Source: Pseudomonadota bacterium (GTDB taxonomy: Bacteria; Pseudomonadota; Alphaproteobacteria; Caulobacterales; Caulobacteraceae). Taken from it: DNA of 32,103 bases. The position numbers and the translations under genes were made by a program. This document shows positions 8,343 through 17,192 of the stretch, piece by piece (position 1 is the stretch's first letter; every line of letters begins with the position of its first letter). Below the pieces are notes generated by a model. That model did no database searches, was not told the DNA's origin, and was given only the letters and a program-made list of their open reading frames with translations. The stretch spans positions 1 through 32,103 of the forward strand of contig JAHWJX010000024.1 of assembly GCA_019348195.1 (NCBI GenBank), read 5' to 3'.

Positions 8343-9155
8343 ATGAAGCGGCCAGCCGACGAAATCCACCCGATCGAATTCGTCGCCCGTGTCGGTTATG
8401 GCGCGCGCGGCGTGGTCTACATCCTCTTGGGCGCCTTCACAGCCATGGCGGCCTTGGAGCTCAGGTCGCGCACCGTGGGCGCCGAAGGCGCGCTCAGGGC
8501 CTTTGTGGAGTGGCCGCTGGGCACGCTGTGGCTGGGAGCGCTCGCGGCGGGGCTGGCGGGATTCGTGGTCTGGCGGCTCCTGCAAGCCGTGCTGGACGCC
8601 GACCGGCGGGGGTCCAAGCCCAAGGACCTGCTCTTCCGTACGGGCCAGGGTTTCAGCGCGCTTCTCTACGCCGGCCTCGCCTGGTCGGCGGTGCAGGCCA
8701 TCGACGGCGTGGGCGACCTCCGCGAAGGCGGCGGGCAGGCCCCTGCGGCGGCCCTGCTGGAACTGCCCCTGGGCGAGACGCTGCTGCTTGTCGCTGCGGC
8801 GGTGACCGCGGGGGCTGCCGCGGGCAACCTCTTCAAGGCGGCCTCCCGCCGGTTCGGGCATGAGCTGGCGTGCACGCAAGCGGTGCGGACCTGGGCCGTG
8901 CCCGTCGGTCGGGCGGGCTACGCCGCACGCGGGCTGGTTTTCGGAGGCCTGGCGTTGATCCTCGCCGAGATCGGCCTGGACCTGGTCAGCGCTCAGGAGG
9001 GCACGGTGGCCAGGACGCTGCAAGAAGTGGAGCGGCTGCCCTTCGGCTCCGCCCTGTTGCTGGCCACGGGGGTGGCGCTGGCGGCCTTCGGCCTGTTCGG
9101 CCTGGTGGAGGCCCGCTTTCGCCGGATCGAGGCGCCGGAAGAGGTCGGCGGCTGA
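8343..9155 (+). CDS. DUF1206 domain membrane protein
   Basis: About 270 residues with three copies of the DUF1206 unit. Each begins with a short motif of the form hxxxGYxARGhhY/F (ARVGYGARGVVYI, RTGQGFSALLYA, GRAGYAARGLVFG) and then spans two membrane helices, giving six in all. The function is unknown. I chose the ATG at 8343 over an in-frame GTG at 8328; neither has a strong ribosome-binding site. It lies 27 bp after the DUF2243 gene and probably belongs to the same transcript. It converges on the RND pump gene, with a large hairpin between the two. Confidence 0.85.
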   Translation: MKRPADEIHPIEFVARVGYGARGVVYILLGAFTAMAALELRSRTVGAEGALRAFVEWPLGTLWLGALAAGLAGFVVWRLLQAVLDADRRGSKPKDLLFRTGQGFSALLYAGLAWSAVQAIDGVGDLREGGGQAPAAALLELPLGETLLLVAAAVTAGAAAGNLFKAASRRFGHELACTQAVRTWAVPVGRAGYAARGLVFGGLALILAEIGLDLVSAQEGTVARTLQEVERLPFGSALLLATGVALAAFGLFGLVEARFRRIEAPEEVGG

Positions 9156-9184
9156 ACGGCGCTGGGGGCGGTGCGTAAGCGCGC

Positions 9185-9220
9185 AGGCCTTCCGCCCGTT
9201 CGCCGGGCGGCTGGAGGCCT
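9185..9220. terminator. Hairpin between convergent genes (bidirectional terminator candidate)
   Basis: Arms CCGCCCG (9192-9198) and CGGGCGG (9204-9210) flank a 5-nt loop. They are enclosed by AGGCCT at both ends (9185-9190 and 9215-9220), giving an extended stem. It lies between the stops of the DUF1206 gene and the RND pump gene, overlapping the latter's stop. There is no T-run, so its strength is uncertain. Confidence 0.55.
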
Positions 9221-12200
9221 ACTCGCCGGGCGCGAGGACTTTCCCCTTGGCCTCGCCGGAGGTCCGAGGCGTGGTGAGGCGGCCCAGACGCGGCACGATC
9301 CAGCCTTCCAGCTGGTCAACCAATTCATAGACCACCGGCACCAGCACCAAAGACAGGGCGGTGGAGCTGATCAGCCCGCCGATGACCGCGACCGCCATGG
9401 GCTGGCGGAAGCCCGCGCCTTCTCCGAGCCCCAGGGCGGTCGGGAGCATGCCGGCCATCATGGCGAAGGTGGTCATGACGATGGGGCGCGCGCGCTCGCG
9501 GCAGGCCTCGATGATGGCGTTCCGCCGACTATGGCCTTCGCGCTCCTGCTCGATGGCGTACTCCACAAGGAGGATGGAGTTCTTGGACGCCAGACCCAGC
9601 AGCATGAGCATGCCGATCAGCACGGGCATGGTGATGCTCAGGCCCGTCAGGAACAGGGCGAAGAAGGCCCCGCCAAACGCAAGCGGGAGCGTCAGGAGGA
9701 TCACCGCCGGTTTGAAGAAGGACCGGAACAGCAGGATCATAACGCCGAAGGTGATGAACACGCCCGCCGCCATGGAGATCAGGAAGCCGGACTGCATCTC
9801 CTGCTCGGATTCGGCGTTGCCCGCCACGATCTGGCGAACGCCCGCCGGCAAGTTCTTCATGGTGGGCAAGCCGTTCACCGCCGAGATGGCGGTGCCGGAG
9901 GCGATCCCCGGCGCGCGGTCCGCGTTGATGGTGAGGTTGCGCTCGCGGTCGGCCCGGTCGATCTGGCCGGGGCCGGCCTGGAACGAGATCCCGGCCACCG
10001 ACGAGAGCGGAGTGGTCCCGCCGCCCGCCGTGGGCACATGCAGGTTGGCGATGGTCGCCAAGTCGCCGCGCGCGGCTTGCGGCAGGCGCACGCGGATGGG
10101 CAGCTGCCGTTCGCCTTCGGAGAACTTGGCCACATTGGCGTCCACGTCGCCGATGGTGGCCACCCGCGCGATGGCGGCGATAGCTTCGGAGGTGACGCCC
10201 AGACGAGCCGCCTCCTCCGTCGGGCGGATGATGAGCTCCGGGCCGGGCGGCGGGGTGGCGGTGCGCACGTCGGCGATGACGTCCAGGCCGCGCATCTCGC
10301 GCTGCACCCGCTCCACCGTGCGCTCCAGCAGCTCGCCGTTCTCCGAAGCCAGGACCACCTGCACGTCCGCGCCGCCGAAGTCGGAGGCGGTGGTCACCCG
10401 GGCGTCCGGAATGTCGCGAAGCAGGGGCCGCACCGCCGCGCGGGAGGCGACCGTGTCGATCTGGCGGTGATCGTCGGCCGGGCAGCGGCCGAACCACTCG
10501 CCGGGAAAGAAGAGCAGGACCGGGTGGCAGTTCTCCTTGAGGATCACGGTGAAGGTGCCGTTCCGGATGTTGCCGCCGCCTCCGCCGCTGAAGGGGTCGC
10601 CGCCAGCGGTGGAGCCCACCTGGGCGAAAACGTCTCTGATCTCCGGCCGCGCCTTGAGACCGTCGGTGGTGATCTGAACGATCTCCTCCATGTCGTCGCG
10701 CGTGGCGCCCGGAGGCCCTTCCACGTTGAGATAGTAGTACCCGGGGTCCTCCTCGGGGAAGAAGCCGCCCTGCAGCTGAGAGACGATGAAGCCGGTGGCT
10801 AGCAGATAGACGAAGCCGAAGCCGAGCGAGAGCCAGCGGTGGCGCAGGGTCCAGTCCAGCAGCCGCTGGTAGAAGCGCGGCAGCTCGCGCTGTCCATGCG
10901 GGTGCTTGGCCGGCTTGAGGAAATAGGCGGCCAGGAGCGGCGTGAGGAAGCGGGCGACCAGCAAGGAGAACAGCACCGCGATGGCGACCGTCAGCCCGAA
11001 CTCCTTGAAGAACTGACCGGGCACGCCGGGCATCATGAAGCTGACGGGCGCGAAGATCGCCACGATCGCAAGGGTGGTCGCGACCACGGCCAGGCCGATC
11101 TGGTCGGCCCCGGTGATGGACGCCTGGTAGGGCGTCTCGCCCGCCTCCACCCGTTTCTGGATGTTCTCTATCTCGACGATGGCGTCGTCGACCAGGATGC
11201 CGATCACCAGCGTCAGCGACAGCAGGGTCACCACGTTCAGGCTGAAGCCCAGCAGGTTCATCACAAAGAAGGTCGGGATCAGCGAGGCCGGCATGGCGAT
11301 CACGGTGATCAGGGTGGCGCGCCACTCCCGCAGGAAAAGCAGCACCACCAGGGCCGCCAGGATCATGCCTTCCAGCAGCACGTGCTGGGTGGCCTCGAAG
11401 TTCATCCGGGTATCCTCGACGATGGACACGATGCGGGTGAAGGCGACGTCCTTGTACTCGGCTCGCATCTCCTCGAGCTCGGCCTCGACCAGCTCCTCGA
11501 CGCGGACGTCGCTGGACTCCTGGGTTTTGACGACCTGGAAGGCGACCACCGGGACCCCGTTCAGGCGCGCGAAGCCGCGCTCCTCGGCGGCCCCGTCGCC
11601 GATCTCGGCCAAATCGGACAGCCGAACAAAGCCGCGCTGAGTGGGAATGGTCAGCTCGCGCAGTGCGGCGATGGTCCCCGCCTGGCCCAGAACACGGACA
11701 GTCTGCTCGCGGCCGCCGATCTCGGAACGGCCGCCGGAGGTGTCCACCACGAAGCCGCGGAGGGCCTCGTTCAGCTGGGGCGCCGTGACCCCGAGGGCGG
11801 CCAGTCGGGCGGGGTCGACGGTGACGTTGACCTCCCGGTCCACGCCGCCGAGGCGGCTGATCTGGGCCACCCCGTCCAGCCCCTGCAACCGCCGGCTGAT
11901 CGTGTTGTCCACGAACCAGGAGAGCTCGGTGTTGCTCATGGTCGGCGCCGCCACCGAATAGGTCAGGATGGGCGCATCCGAGAAGTTCACCCGGCTGATG
12001 ATGGGCGGCTCGATGCCGCGCGGCAGGGTGTTGCGGATGCCGTCCACCGCCGTCTGCACGTCGTCCGTGGCGCGCAGCTCGTCCAGGCCGATGTCGAACG
12101 CGATCACGGTGGTGGACACGCCCAGGGTCACGGTGGAGGTGATCTCGTCGACCCCCTCCACGCCCGCGACCGAATCCTCCACCAGCTTGGCGACCTGGGT

Positions 12201-12389
12201 GTTGAGTTCGGTCGGAGCCGCGCCCGGCTGCACCACCGTCACCACCACGGTGGCGAAGGAGATGTCCGGAAATTGTTTGATGGCCAGCTGGCTGTAGGAA
12301 ACGATCCCCGCCAGGGTCAGGGCGATGAACATGATGGCGATTGGAATGGGATTCCGGATCGCCCAGGCCGAGATGGGGAACTTGCTCAT
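9219..12389 (-). CDS. RND multidrug efflux pump, inner-membrane permease (HAE1/AcrB-like)
   Basis: A 1056-residue proton-driven exporter that would remove hydrophobic compounds from the periplasm or inner membrane. The usual architecture is present: TM1 at the N-terminus, a periplasmic porter/docking half, six helices, the second porter half, and five C-terminal helices. The proton-relay Asp401-Asp402 (ILVDDAIVEIEN) and the TM10 Lys (GLASKNSILLVEYA) are conserved. Residues about 619-650 form an unusual segment containing two cysteines and Trp where family members are normally shorter. The ATG overlaps the adaptor gene's TGA by 4 bp. The operon order is outer-membrane factor, adaptor, pump. 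The substrate cannot be predicted. Confidence 0.95.
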   Translation of the reverse strand: MSKFPISAWAIRNPIPIAIMFIALTLAGIVSYSQLAIKQFPDISFATVVVTVVQPGAAPTELNTQVAKLVEDSVAGVEGVDEITSTVTLGVSTTVIAFDIGLDELRATDDVQTAVDGIRNTLPRGIEPPIISRVNFSDAPILTYSVAAPTMSNTELSWFVDNTISRRLQGLDGVAQISRLGGVDREVNVTVDPARLAALGVTAPQLNEALRGFVVDTSGGRSEIGGREQTVRVLGQAGTIAALRELTIPTQRGFVRLSDLAEIGDGAAEERGFARLNGVPVVAFQVVKTQESSDVRVEELVEAELEEMRAEYKDVAFTRIVSIVEDTRMNFEATQHVLLEGMILAALVVLLFLREWRATLITVIAMPASLIPTFFVMNLLGFSLNVVTLLSLTLVIGILVDDAIVEIENIQKRVEAGETPYQASITGADQIGLAVVATTLAIVAIFAPVSFMMPGVPGQFFKEFGLTVAIAVLFSLLVARFLTPLLAAYFLKPAKHPHGQRELPRFYQRLLDWTLRHRWLSLGFGFVYLLATGFIVSQLQGGFFPEEDPGYYYLNVEGPPGATRDDMEEIVQITTDGLKARPEIRDVFAQVGSTAGGDPFSGGGGGNIRNGTFTVILKENCHPVLLFFPGEWFGRCPADDHRQIDTVASRAAVRPLLRDIPDARVTTASDFGGADVQVVLASENGELLERTVERVQREMRGLDVIADVRTATPPPGPELIIRPTEEAARLGVTSEAIAAIARVATIGDVDANVAKFSEGERQLPIRVRLPQAARGDLATIANLHVPTAGGGTTPLSSVAGISFQAGPGQIDRADRERNLTINADRAPGIASGTAISAVNGLPTMKNLPAGVRQIVAGNAESEQEMQSGFLISMAAGVFITFGVMILLFRSFFKPAVILLTLPLAFGGAFFALFLTGLSITMPVLIGMLMLLGLASKNSILLVEYAIEQEREGHSRRNAIIEACRERARPIVMTTFAMMAGMLPTALGLGEGAGFRQPMAVAVIGGLISSTALSLVLVPVVYELVDQLEGWIVPRLGRLTTPRTSGEAKGKVLAPGE

Positions 12390-13753
12390 CGGGCGGCTCC
12401 GGCGGAGGTCGCGGCCGCGGTTCCCGTCTGGGAGTCAGGCCGCGTCGGGCTCCGGGTTTCGGCCCGGGAGGCCTGGGCCGCGGTCGTGCCCCGCTGCTGC
12501 TGCGTCGGCCGGCCCTGCCCTGTCGCCGCGGTGGTCGGCGCCGCAGCGGGCGGCTGGGCGGCGGCGGCCACCAGCTGCGGGCGGACCTGGTCGCCTTCCA
12601 GGACGAAAGCGGAGCCGCCCAGGATGACCAGGACGCCCTCCGCCGGACCGTCCAGCAGCTCCACCATGCCCCCCGCGCGTTCGCCCGTGCGGACGGGGAT
12701 GCGGCGGACCCGGCGATCGGCGGCGACCGTGTAGACGGCCGCCCCTTCGGCGGTGAAGCGGACGGCGGCTTCCGGCACCACGCGCGCCGGGCGGCCCACG
12801 CCGGACAGGGCGGCGGTGGCGAAGCCGCCGAGCCGCAGATCCTCGCGGGGCGGCAGGGCGATGCGGGCGCGGCCGAGACGCGTCTGAGGGTCGATGGTCG
12901 GGTCGATATAGCGGACGTTGCCCGTCACCGTTCCGCCGCCCGGTAGGCTGACCTGGGCGACGTCGCCCGGACGGACCCGCGCGAGCTGCGCTTCGGGAAC
13001 CTCCGCGTCCAGCTCCACCAAGCCGCCCCGCGCGATGCGGAACAGGGGCGCGCCCACGCCGGCGATGTCGCCCGGCCGGGCGGTGCGCTCCAGGATGCGC
13101 CCGGCTACCGGGGCGGCGATGCTGGTACGCGAGCGGCGCGTCTGGATCTGGGACAGCTGCGCCCGAGCGGCTGCGGCGTCGGCGCGGGCGGCGCTCACGG
13201 CGGCGCGGGCGGAGCCCACGGCCGCGCGGGCGCTCGCGGCGGCGGAGCGGCGGGCGTCGATGGCCTCCTGCGAGAGCACGCCCTGCCCGTCGAGCCCGGC
13301 CACGCGCGCGGCCTCGCCTGCCGCCTGGGCGGCCTGGACTTGGGATTGCTGCAGGGCGGCCTCCGCCTGGGCTACGGAGGCCCGCGCCCGGGTGACCTGG
13401 GCCTGCTGGGTGGAGACGTCCGCGTTGATCAGGGTGGGATCCAGCACGGCCAGCGTCTGGCCCTGCTGGACGTACTGCCCCTCGTCGGCCAGCACGCGCG
13501 CGATGCGATAGCCGGCGATCTCGGTTGCGACCGCCGCTTCCTCGCGGGCGACCAGGACGCCGGAAACGGACAGGCCGCCTTCCAGCGGACGAGTCTCGAC
13601 ACGGGCGACGCGTACGGCCCGGGGCGCTTCAGCGGCAGGCGCCGGCCGGGCCTGGGCGTCGCCTTCTCCGCCACCGCATGCGGCGAGGCCCGCCGCGGCC
13701 AGCATGAACGCCCCCAGCAGGGCCGCGCGCTTCCAGTTCGGTCCAACGGTCAT
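12386..13753 (-). CDS. RND efflux periplasmic adaptor subunit (membrane fusion protein)
   Basis: A 455-residue lipoprotein adaptor linking the inner-membrane pump to the outer-membrane factor. The signal peptide ends in the lipobox LAAC (Cys26). Next come a biotinyl-lipoyl-like half (YVQQGQTLAVLDP), a long Ala/Gln-rich coiled-coil hairpin (about 110-220), the second lipoyl half (APVAGRILERTARPGD) and beta-barrel/membrane-proximal domains. The last 60 residues are low-complexity Ala/Thr/Gln/Pro/Arg, a tail not needed for the fold. It overlaps the outer-membrane factor's stop and the pump's start by 4 bp each (ATGA), so translation is coupled. Confidence 0.94.
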   Translation of the reverse strand: MTVGPNWKRAALLGAFMLAAAGLAACGGGEGDAQARPAPAAEAPRAVRVARVETRPLEGGLSVSGVLVAREEAAVATEIAGYRIARVLADEGQYVQQGQTLAVLDPTLINADVSTQQAQVTRARASVAQAEAALQQSQVQAAQAAGEAARVAGLDGQGVLSQEAIDARRSAAASARAAVGSARAAVSAARADAAAARAQLSQIQTRRSRTSIAAPVAGRILERTARPGDIAGVGAPLFRIARGGLVELDAEVPEAQLARVRPGDVAQVSLPGGGTVTGNVRYIDPTIDPQTRLGRARIALPPREDLRLGGFATAALSGVGRPARVVPEAAVRFTAEGAAVYTVAADRRVRRIPVRTGERAGGMVELLDGPAEGVLVILGGSAFVLEGDQVRPQLVAAAAQPPAAAPTTAATGQGRPTQQQRGTTAAQASRAETRSPTRPDSQTGTAAATSAGAAR

Positions 13754-15252
13754 TGGGCGGTTCCTTGGGCGGCTGCAACGACCGTGGACGATGGCGGCGA
13801 ACTGGGCGTGGACGGCGACTGGGGCGACCAGCCGCCTCCCAACGCCCGGAAGGCCTGAACCGAGCGCTGAAGCAAGGAGGTGCGGGCGGCGGACAAGGCG
13901 GAGCGGGCGCCACGATAGGCGCGCTCGGCGTCGAGCAGGACCTGGAGGTCCGTCAAGCCCGCCTGGTAGCCGCGCTGGGCGGCGTCATAGGCGGCGCGGG
14001 CGCGGGCCTCCGCCTCGGTAAGCTGGACGACGCGCATGCGCTCGCCCTCCAGCTGGACGAGGGCCTGGTCGGCTTCGGAGACGGCGGTCTGGACCGCACG
14101 TTCATATCCGATCACCGCCTGTTCGGCCCGGGCGCCGCTGACCTGAACCTCGGCCAGAAGCCGGCCACGGTCCAGAACCGGGACCAGCAGGCCGGCGCCC
14201 AGGTTCCAAAAGGCGTTGGACGCGCTGAACAGGTCCGAGGAGGTGCGCGTCAGCCCTACGCCGGGCGTGAGGGTGAACGTCGGCAGCAGGGCCAGGCGCG
14301 CGCGGCGCAGATTGCCCGTGGCGGCGTCGATGCGGGCCTGGGCTTCGCGCAGGTCCGGGCGACGCACCAGCAAGGCCGCGGGCACGGCGGCCGGGGCTCC
14401 CGGGGCGTCGTACAGCACCGCGCGCACCGGGACGGCCGCGGCAGGCTCTCCGCTTCGGCCGGTCAGCGTCAGCAGAACGCGCTGGCCGGCGCGCACCGCC
14501 GCCTCCAGACGGGCGATCTCGGCCAAGGCGTTGAAGCGCTCCGTTTCCGCCCGGTCGAACTCCGAGCGGGGCGACAATCCGCGCTCGGCGCGGATGCGGG
14601 TCACGCGGGACAGTTCGGTGGCGATCCGCAGGGTCTCACGCGCGTCCTCCAGCTGCACGGCCGTGCCGCGGGCCAGGAACAGGGCGTCGGCGGTCTGAGC
14701 CGCCGCCGCAGCCCGCACGCTGTCCGCGGCGAAGCGAGAGGCCAGGAATTCGGCGTTGATGGTCTGGCGCGCCGGAAGGTTGCGGCCGAACACATCGAGC
14801 TCCTGCGAGCCGGTGAGGCCCAGGTTGGCGCTGTTCTGCATTCCGGCGATCTGGCCGAACTGGGCGCCCTGCCCGCCGCCTCGGACGCCCCCGCCCCCGT
14901 CCGCGGCGCTGCCCGAGGTGTCCTGCACCTGCACGCCGCCGGACAGGTCGCCCCGGGGGCTCAGCCCGCGAATGAGGCTGGCGCGCGTGGCGCGGGCCTC
15001 CTCCAGGCGGGCCAAGGCGGCCCGGACATCGGCGTTGGCGGCGAGCGCCTCTTCAACCAGGGCGGTCAGCTCAGGATCGTTGTATAACGTCCACCAGCGC
15101 TCCAGCGCGGCGTCGGGCAGGACGACGCCCTCGCTTGTCGCGTACGCGGCCGGCGTGCGCACCTCGGCCTGCCTCGGCCCAGGACCGCCCAATCCCGCGC
15201 AGGCGGCCAGCAGAGGCGCAGCAGCGGCGAGGGCGAGGAGGCTTCGCGTCAT
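13750..15252 (-). CDS. NodT-family efflux outer membrane lipoprotein
   Basis: A 500-residue TolC/OprM-type channel. The signal peptide carries a lipobox LLAAC (Cys18), and the two OEP repeats of long helices and beta-strands are recognisable (for example LEEARATRASLIRGLSP and the VPAALLVRRPDLREAQARI block). A Gly-rich stretch (GGGGVRGGGQGAQ) interrupts the first half. An in-frame ATG lies at 15273, but the ATG at 15252 (MTRSLL) gives a clean signal peptide and is preferred. It is the first gene of the RND operon. A 22-bp inverted repeat lies 32-53 bp upstream of this start. Confidence 0.92.
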   Translation of the reverse strand: MTRSLLALAAAAPLLAACAGLGGPGPRQAEVRTPAAYATSEGVVLPDAALERWWTLYNDPELTALVEEALAANADVRAALARLEEARATRASLIRGLSPRGDLSGGVQVQDTSGSAADGGGGVRGGGQGAQFGQIAGMQNSANLGLTGSQELDVFGRNLPARQTINAEFLASRFAADSVRAAAAAQTADALFLARGTAVQLEDARETLRIATELSRVTRIRAERGLSPRSEFDRAETERFNALAEIARLEAAVRAGQRVLLTLTGRSGEPAAAVPVRAVLYDAPGAPAAVPAALLVRRPDLREAQARIDAATGNLRRARLALLPTFTLTPGVGLTRTSSDLFSASNAFWNLGAGLLVPVLDRGRLLAEVQVSGARAEQAVIGYERAVQTAVSEADQALVQLEGERMRVVQLTEAEARARAAYDAAQRGYQAGLTDLQVLLDAERAYRGARSALSAARTSLLQRSVQAFRALGGGWSPQSPSTPSSPPSSTVVAAAQGTAQ

Positions 15253-15283
15253 GGTGCATTTTCGTCCCGACATGCCGCAAGGT

Positions 15284-15305
15284 GACAGAGATCGGAGGCT
15301 CTGTC
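15284..15305. promoter_or_regulatory. Inverted-repeat operator candidate for the RND operon
   Basis: Perfect arms GACAGAG (15284-15290) and CTCTGTC (15299-15305) with an 8-bp centre form a dyad typical of a repressor site. It is immediately upstream of the first RND operon gene. No intact regulator gene is adjacent. A decayed two-component-like gene lies next to it instead. Confidence 0.5.
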
Positions 15306-15381
15306 GGCCATGTTGCGGCGCACTTAACGCCCAAGCTCCGCCATTGCCATGACGCCCCCGTGATCAGCGCATGAACAGCGG

Positions 15382-15755
15382 ATGACACCCTTCGCCTGGA
15401 CGCTCCGGGACCGCATACGCCCGGTCGTGAGGTTCATGCGCCCGTCCTTGCGGACCAAGCTCGCCGCCACCGTCCTGACTGCCTGAGTGATGATGGTGGC
15501 GACCGGGTCGGTCAACATCTACGTGGCCGCCGAGGCCCGCGAGGCGGTCAGACCACCCAGACCACGCACCGGCTGGTCGCAGCCTACGGAGAGGTCAGCT
15601 ACCAGGCGGCCCCGGTCGAGGCCGACGCCTTCGAAACGGTGTTCACCGGCGTGCCTCCTCCGGCGAGCCATGGGCGATTGATGATCGTGGACGTCGATCC
15701 GGAAACGGGCCTGATCCCCACCGTCCGCGGTTACGGCTACAAGCTGGAGGCCTAA
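15382..15755 (+). pseudogene. Decayed two-component regulatory gene (sensor N-terminus joined to a response-regulator-like end)
   Basis: From the ATG at 15382 the frame reads a charged start, then SLRTKLAATVLTA, a TGA at 15484-15486, and in the same frame VMMVATGSVNIYVAAEAREAV. That is a membrane segment with flanks like a sensor-kinase N-terminus interrupted by a stop. Near 15547-15550 the frame must shift by one base to continue as QTTQTTHRLVAAYGEVSYQA. This runs to a TAA at 15753-15755 and ends in PTVRGYGYKLEA, strikingly like the C-terminus of an OmpR-type winged-helix response regulator. The kinase catalytic parts and receiver domain are absent. I infer the wreck of a sensor/regulator pair that once sat divergently beside the efflux operon. 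The exact parentage is uncertain. Confidence 0.6.
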
Positions 15756-15827
15756 CGGCGTTCACCGGGCGCAAAGGGTTCCGGACTAGTCCTGTGGGCC
15801 GGCCCGAGAAGCGGGCGGAGTCCCGCG

Positions 15828-16358
15828 ATGTGGAAGGAAGCGACCGTCGTATTCACCGTCGTGCTCGGCGCGACGGGTGGGGTGCTGTCGCTGTTTCCGG
15901 GGCGGGCGCCGGCAGCCCAGCCTGCGCTGCGAGCCAGCATCACGTCTCCAACGGCGATCGCCGCCACCGCGGAAGCGCCGCCCGCCTCTGTGCGCAAGGC
16001 GGCCGACGGGCATTTCTGGGCTGAGGCCCAGGTGGACGGCGCTGGCGCCTCGCCCAGCCGGGTCAAGTTCCTGGTGGACACCGGCGCAACCATTGTTGCG
16101 CTCACTGAGGCCGACGCGCGTCGGCTGGGACTGGATCCAGCGGCTCTGGACTACGCCATCGAGGTGCGCACGGCGGCGGGCGAAACGCGCGCGGCGCGAG
16201 TGCGGCTCAGGTCGGTCTCCGTGGCCGGCGCTCGCGTGGAGGACGTTGAGGCCGTGGTGGTCCGCGACGGCCTGGACGACTCTCTGCTGGGCATGAGCTA
16301 TCTGGGGCGCCTGTCGCGGTTCGAAGCGACCCAGAGCGCGTTGATCCTCCGGCCCTAG
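15828..16358 (+). CDS. Retropepsin-like aspartic protease (TIGR02281 type)
   Basis: A 176-residue protein with an N-terminal hydrophobic anchor or signal (about 5-30), then a single retropepsin-like domain. The catalytic Asp-Thr-Gly is at 84-86 (FLVDTGATIVALT), and LLGMSYLGRL (153-162) is the family's typical C-terminal motif. Such proteins are homodimeric clan AA proteases facing the periplasm; their substrates are mostly unknown. The ATG has a GGAG about 7 nt upstream. It converges on the TauE gene, with only 8 bp between the stops. Confidence 0.88.
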   Translation: MWKEATVVFTVVLGATGGVLSLFPGRAPAAQPALRASITSPTAIAATAEAPPASVRKAADGHFWAEAQVDGAGASPSRVKFLVDTGATIVALTEADARRLGLDPAALDYAIEVRTAAGETRAARVRLRSVSVAGARVEDVEAVVVRDGLDDSLLGMSYLGRLSRFEATQSALILRP

Positions 16359-16366
16359 CTCCAGCT

Positions 16367-17185
16367 CTAATTCAGCGCCTTGGCCACGATGGTGGCCGCG
16401 GTGAAGACAAGAAACACGGCGAAGCAGCGGCGCAGCGTCCGGCGCGGCAGCCGATGCGCCAGGCGCGCCCCGAAGGGAGCCGTGGCCGTGGTCACCAAGG
16501 CCATGACCAGGGCGGCCGGAACATTGACATAGCCCAGCGACAAGGGCGGCCGCCCTTCGGCTCCCCAGCCCGCGACCACGAAGCCCAGGGCGGCCGGCAC
16601 GGCGATCCCCACCCCGAAGCCCGAGGCTGTGGCCACCGCCTGATGGATGGGCCGGCCGCAGAGCGTCATCAGCATGCCGCCGAGCGCCCCGCCGCCCACC
16701 CCCATCAAGGCCGACAGCGCACCGATAAGGGCGCCCAGGGCCGCGCGGAGCTGGCCGGTCGGGAGGTCTGAGCGCAGACGCCAGCTCTCGCGGCCCAACC
16801 CCATCTGGGCCGCCACGATCAGCACCACTGCGGCGTAGATCAGGCTGAGCCCGCCTTCCGAGAAGAAGGCCGCCAGCATGGCGCCGATCAGGGCGCCCAG
16901 GGCCACCCAGGGCGTCCAGGCGCGCAGGAGCGCCTCGTCCACCGCGCCGGCCCGGCGGTGCGCGCCCAGCGAGCGCAGAGCGGTGGCGATGATCACGGCC
17001 AGGGAGGACCCCACCGCCGTATGCAGGTTCCCCTCCCCGCCCAGCTCCAGGGCGGCGAAGGCGTAATAAAGCGCGGGCACGATCACCGTGCCTCCGCCCA
17101 CGCCGAACAGGCCCGCGATCAGGCCGGCGAACAGGCCCGCCCCCAGCAAGGCCCCGAGCAGCAGGCCGAGCTGGGTCGGGTCCAA
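16367..17185 (-). CDS. Sulfite exporter TauE/SafE family protein
   Basis: A 272-residue membrane protein with about eight hydrophobic segments. It shows the two family repeats: GLIAGLFGVGGGTVIVPAL near the N-terminus, and GALSALMGVGGGALGGMLMT plus PIHQAVATASGFG in the second half. Members move sulfite, sulfoacetate or other organosulfur anions; the substrate is not predictable here. The apparent start is a TTG at 17185, because the first membrane helix begins immediately after it and no better start is visible. It is 7 bp downstream of the outer membrane protein gene and probably co-transcribed. Confidence 0.9.
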   Translation of the reverse strand: MDPTQLGLLLGALLGAGLFAGLIAGLFGVGGGTVIVPALYYAFAALELGGEGNLHTAVGSSLAVIIATALRSLGAHRRAGAVDEALLRAWTPWVALGALIGAMLAAFFSEGGLSLIYAAVVLIVAAQMGLGRESWRLRSDLPTGQLRAALGALIGALSALMGVGGGALGGMLMTLCGRPIHQAVATASGFGVGIAVPAALGFVVAGWGAEGRPPLSLGYVNVPAALVMALVTTATAPFGARLAHRLPRRTLRRCFAVFLVFTAATIVAKALN

Positions 17186-17192
17186 TCCCAGA

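Noticed and set aside
10839-12734. Long plus-strand open frame opposite the RND pump
   Set aside because: It is the antisense of a clearly real pump and adaptor; its composition (His/Gln/Gly/Asp-rich) fits no protein family.
15487-15681. Small plus-strand open frame as an independent gene
   Set aside because: It is a mid-section of the broken regulatory gene; its second half is frameshifted translation.
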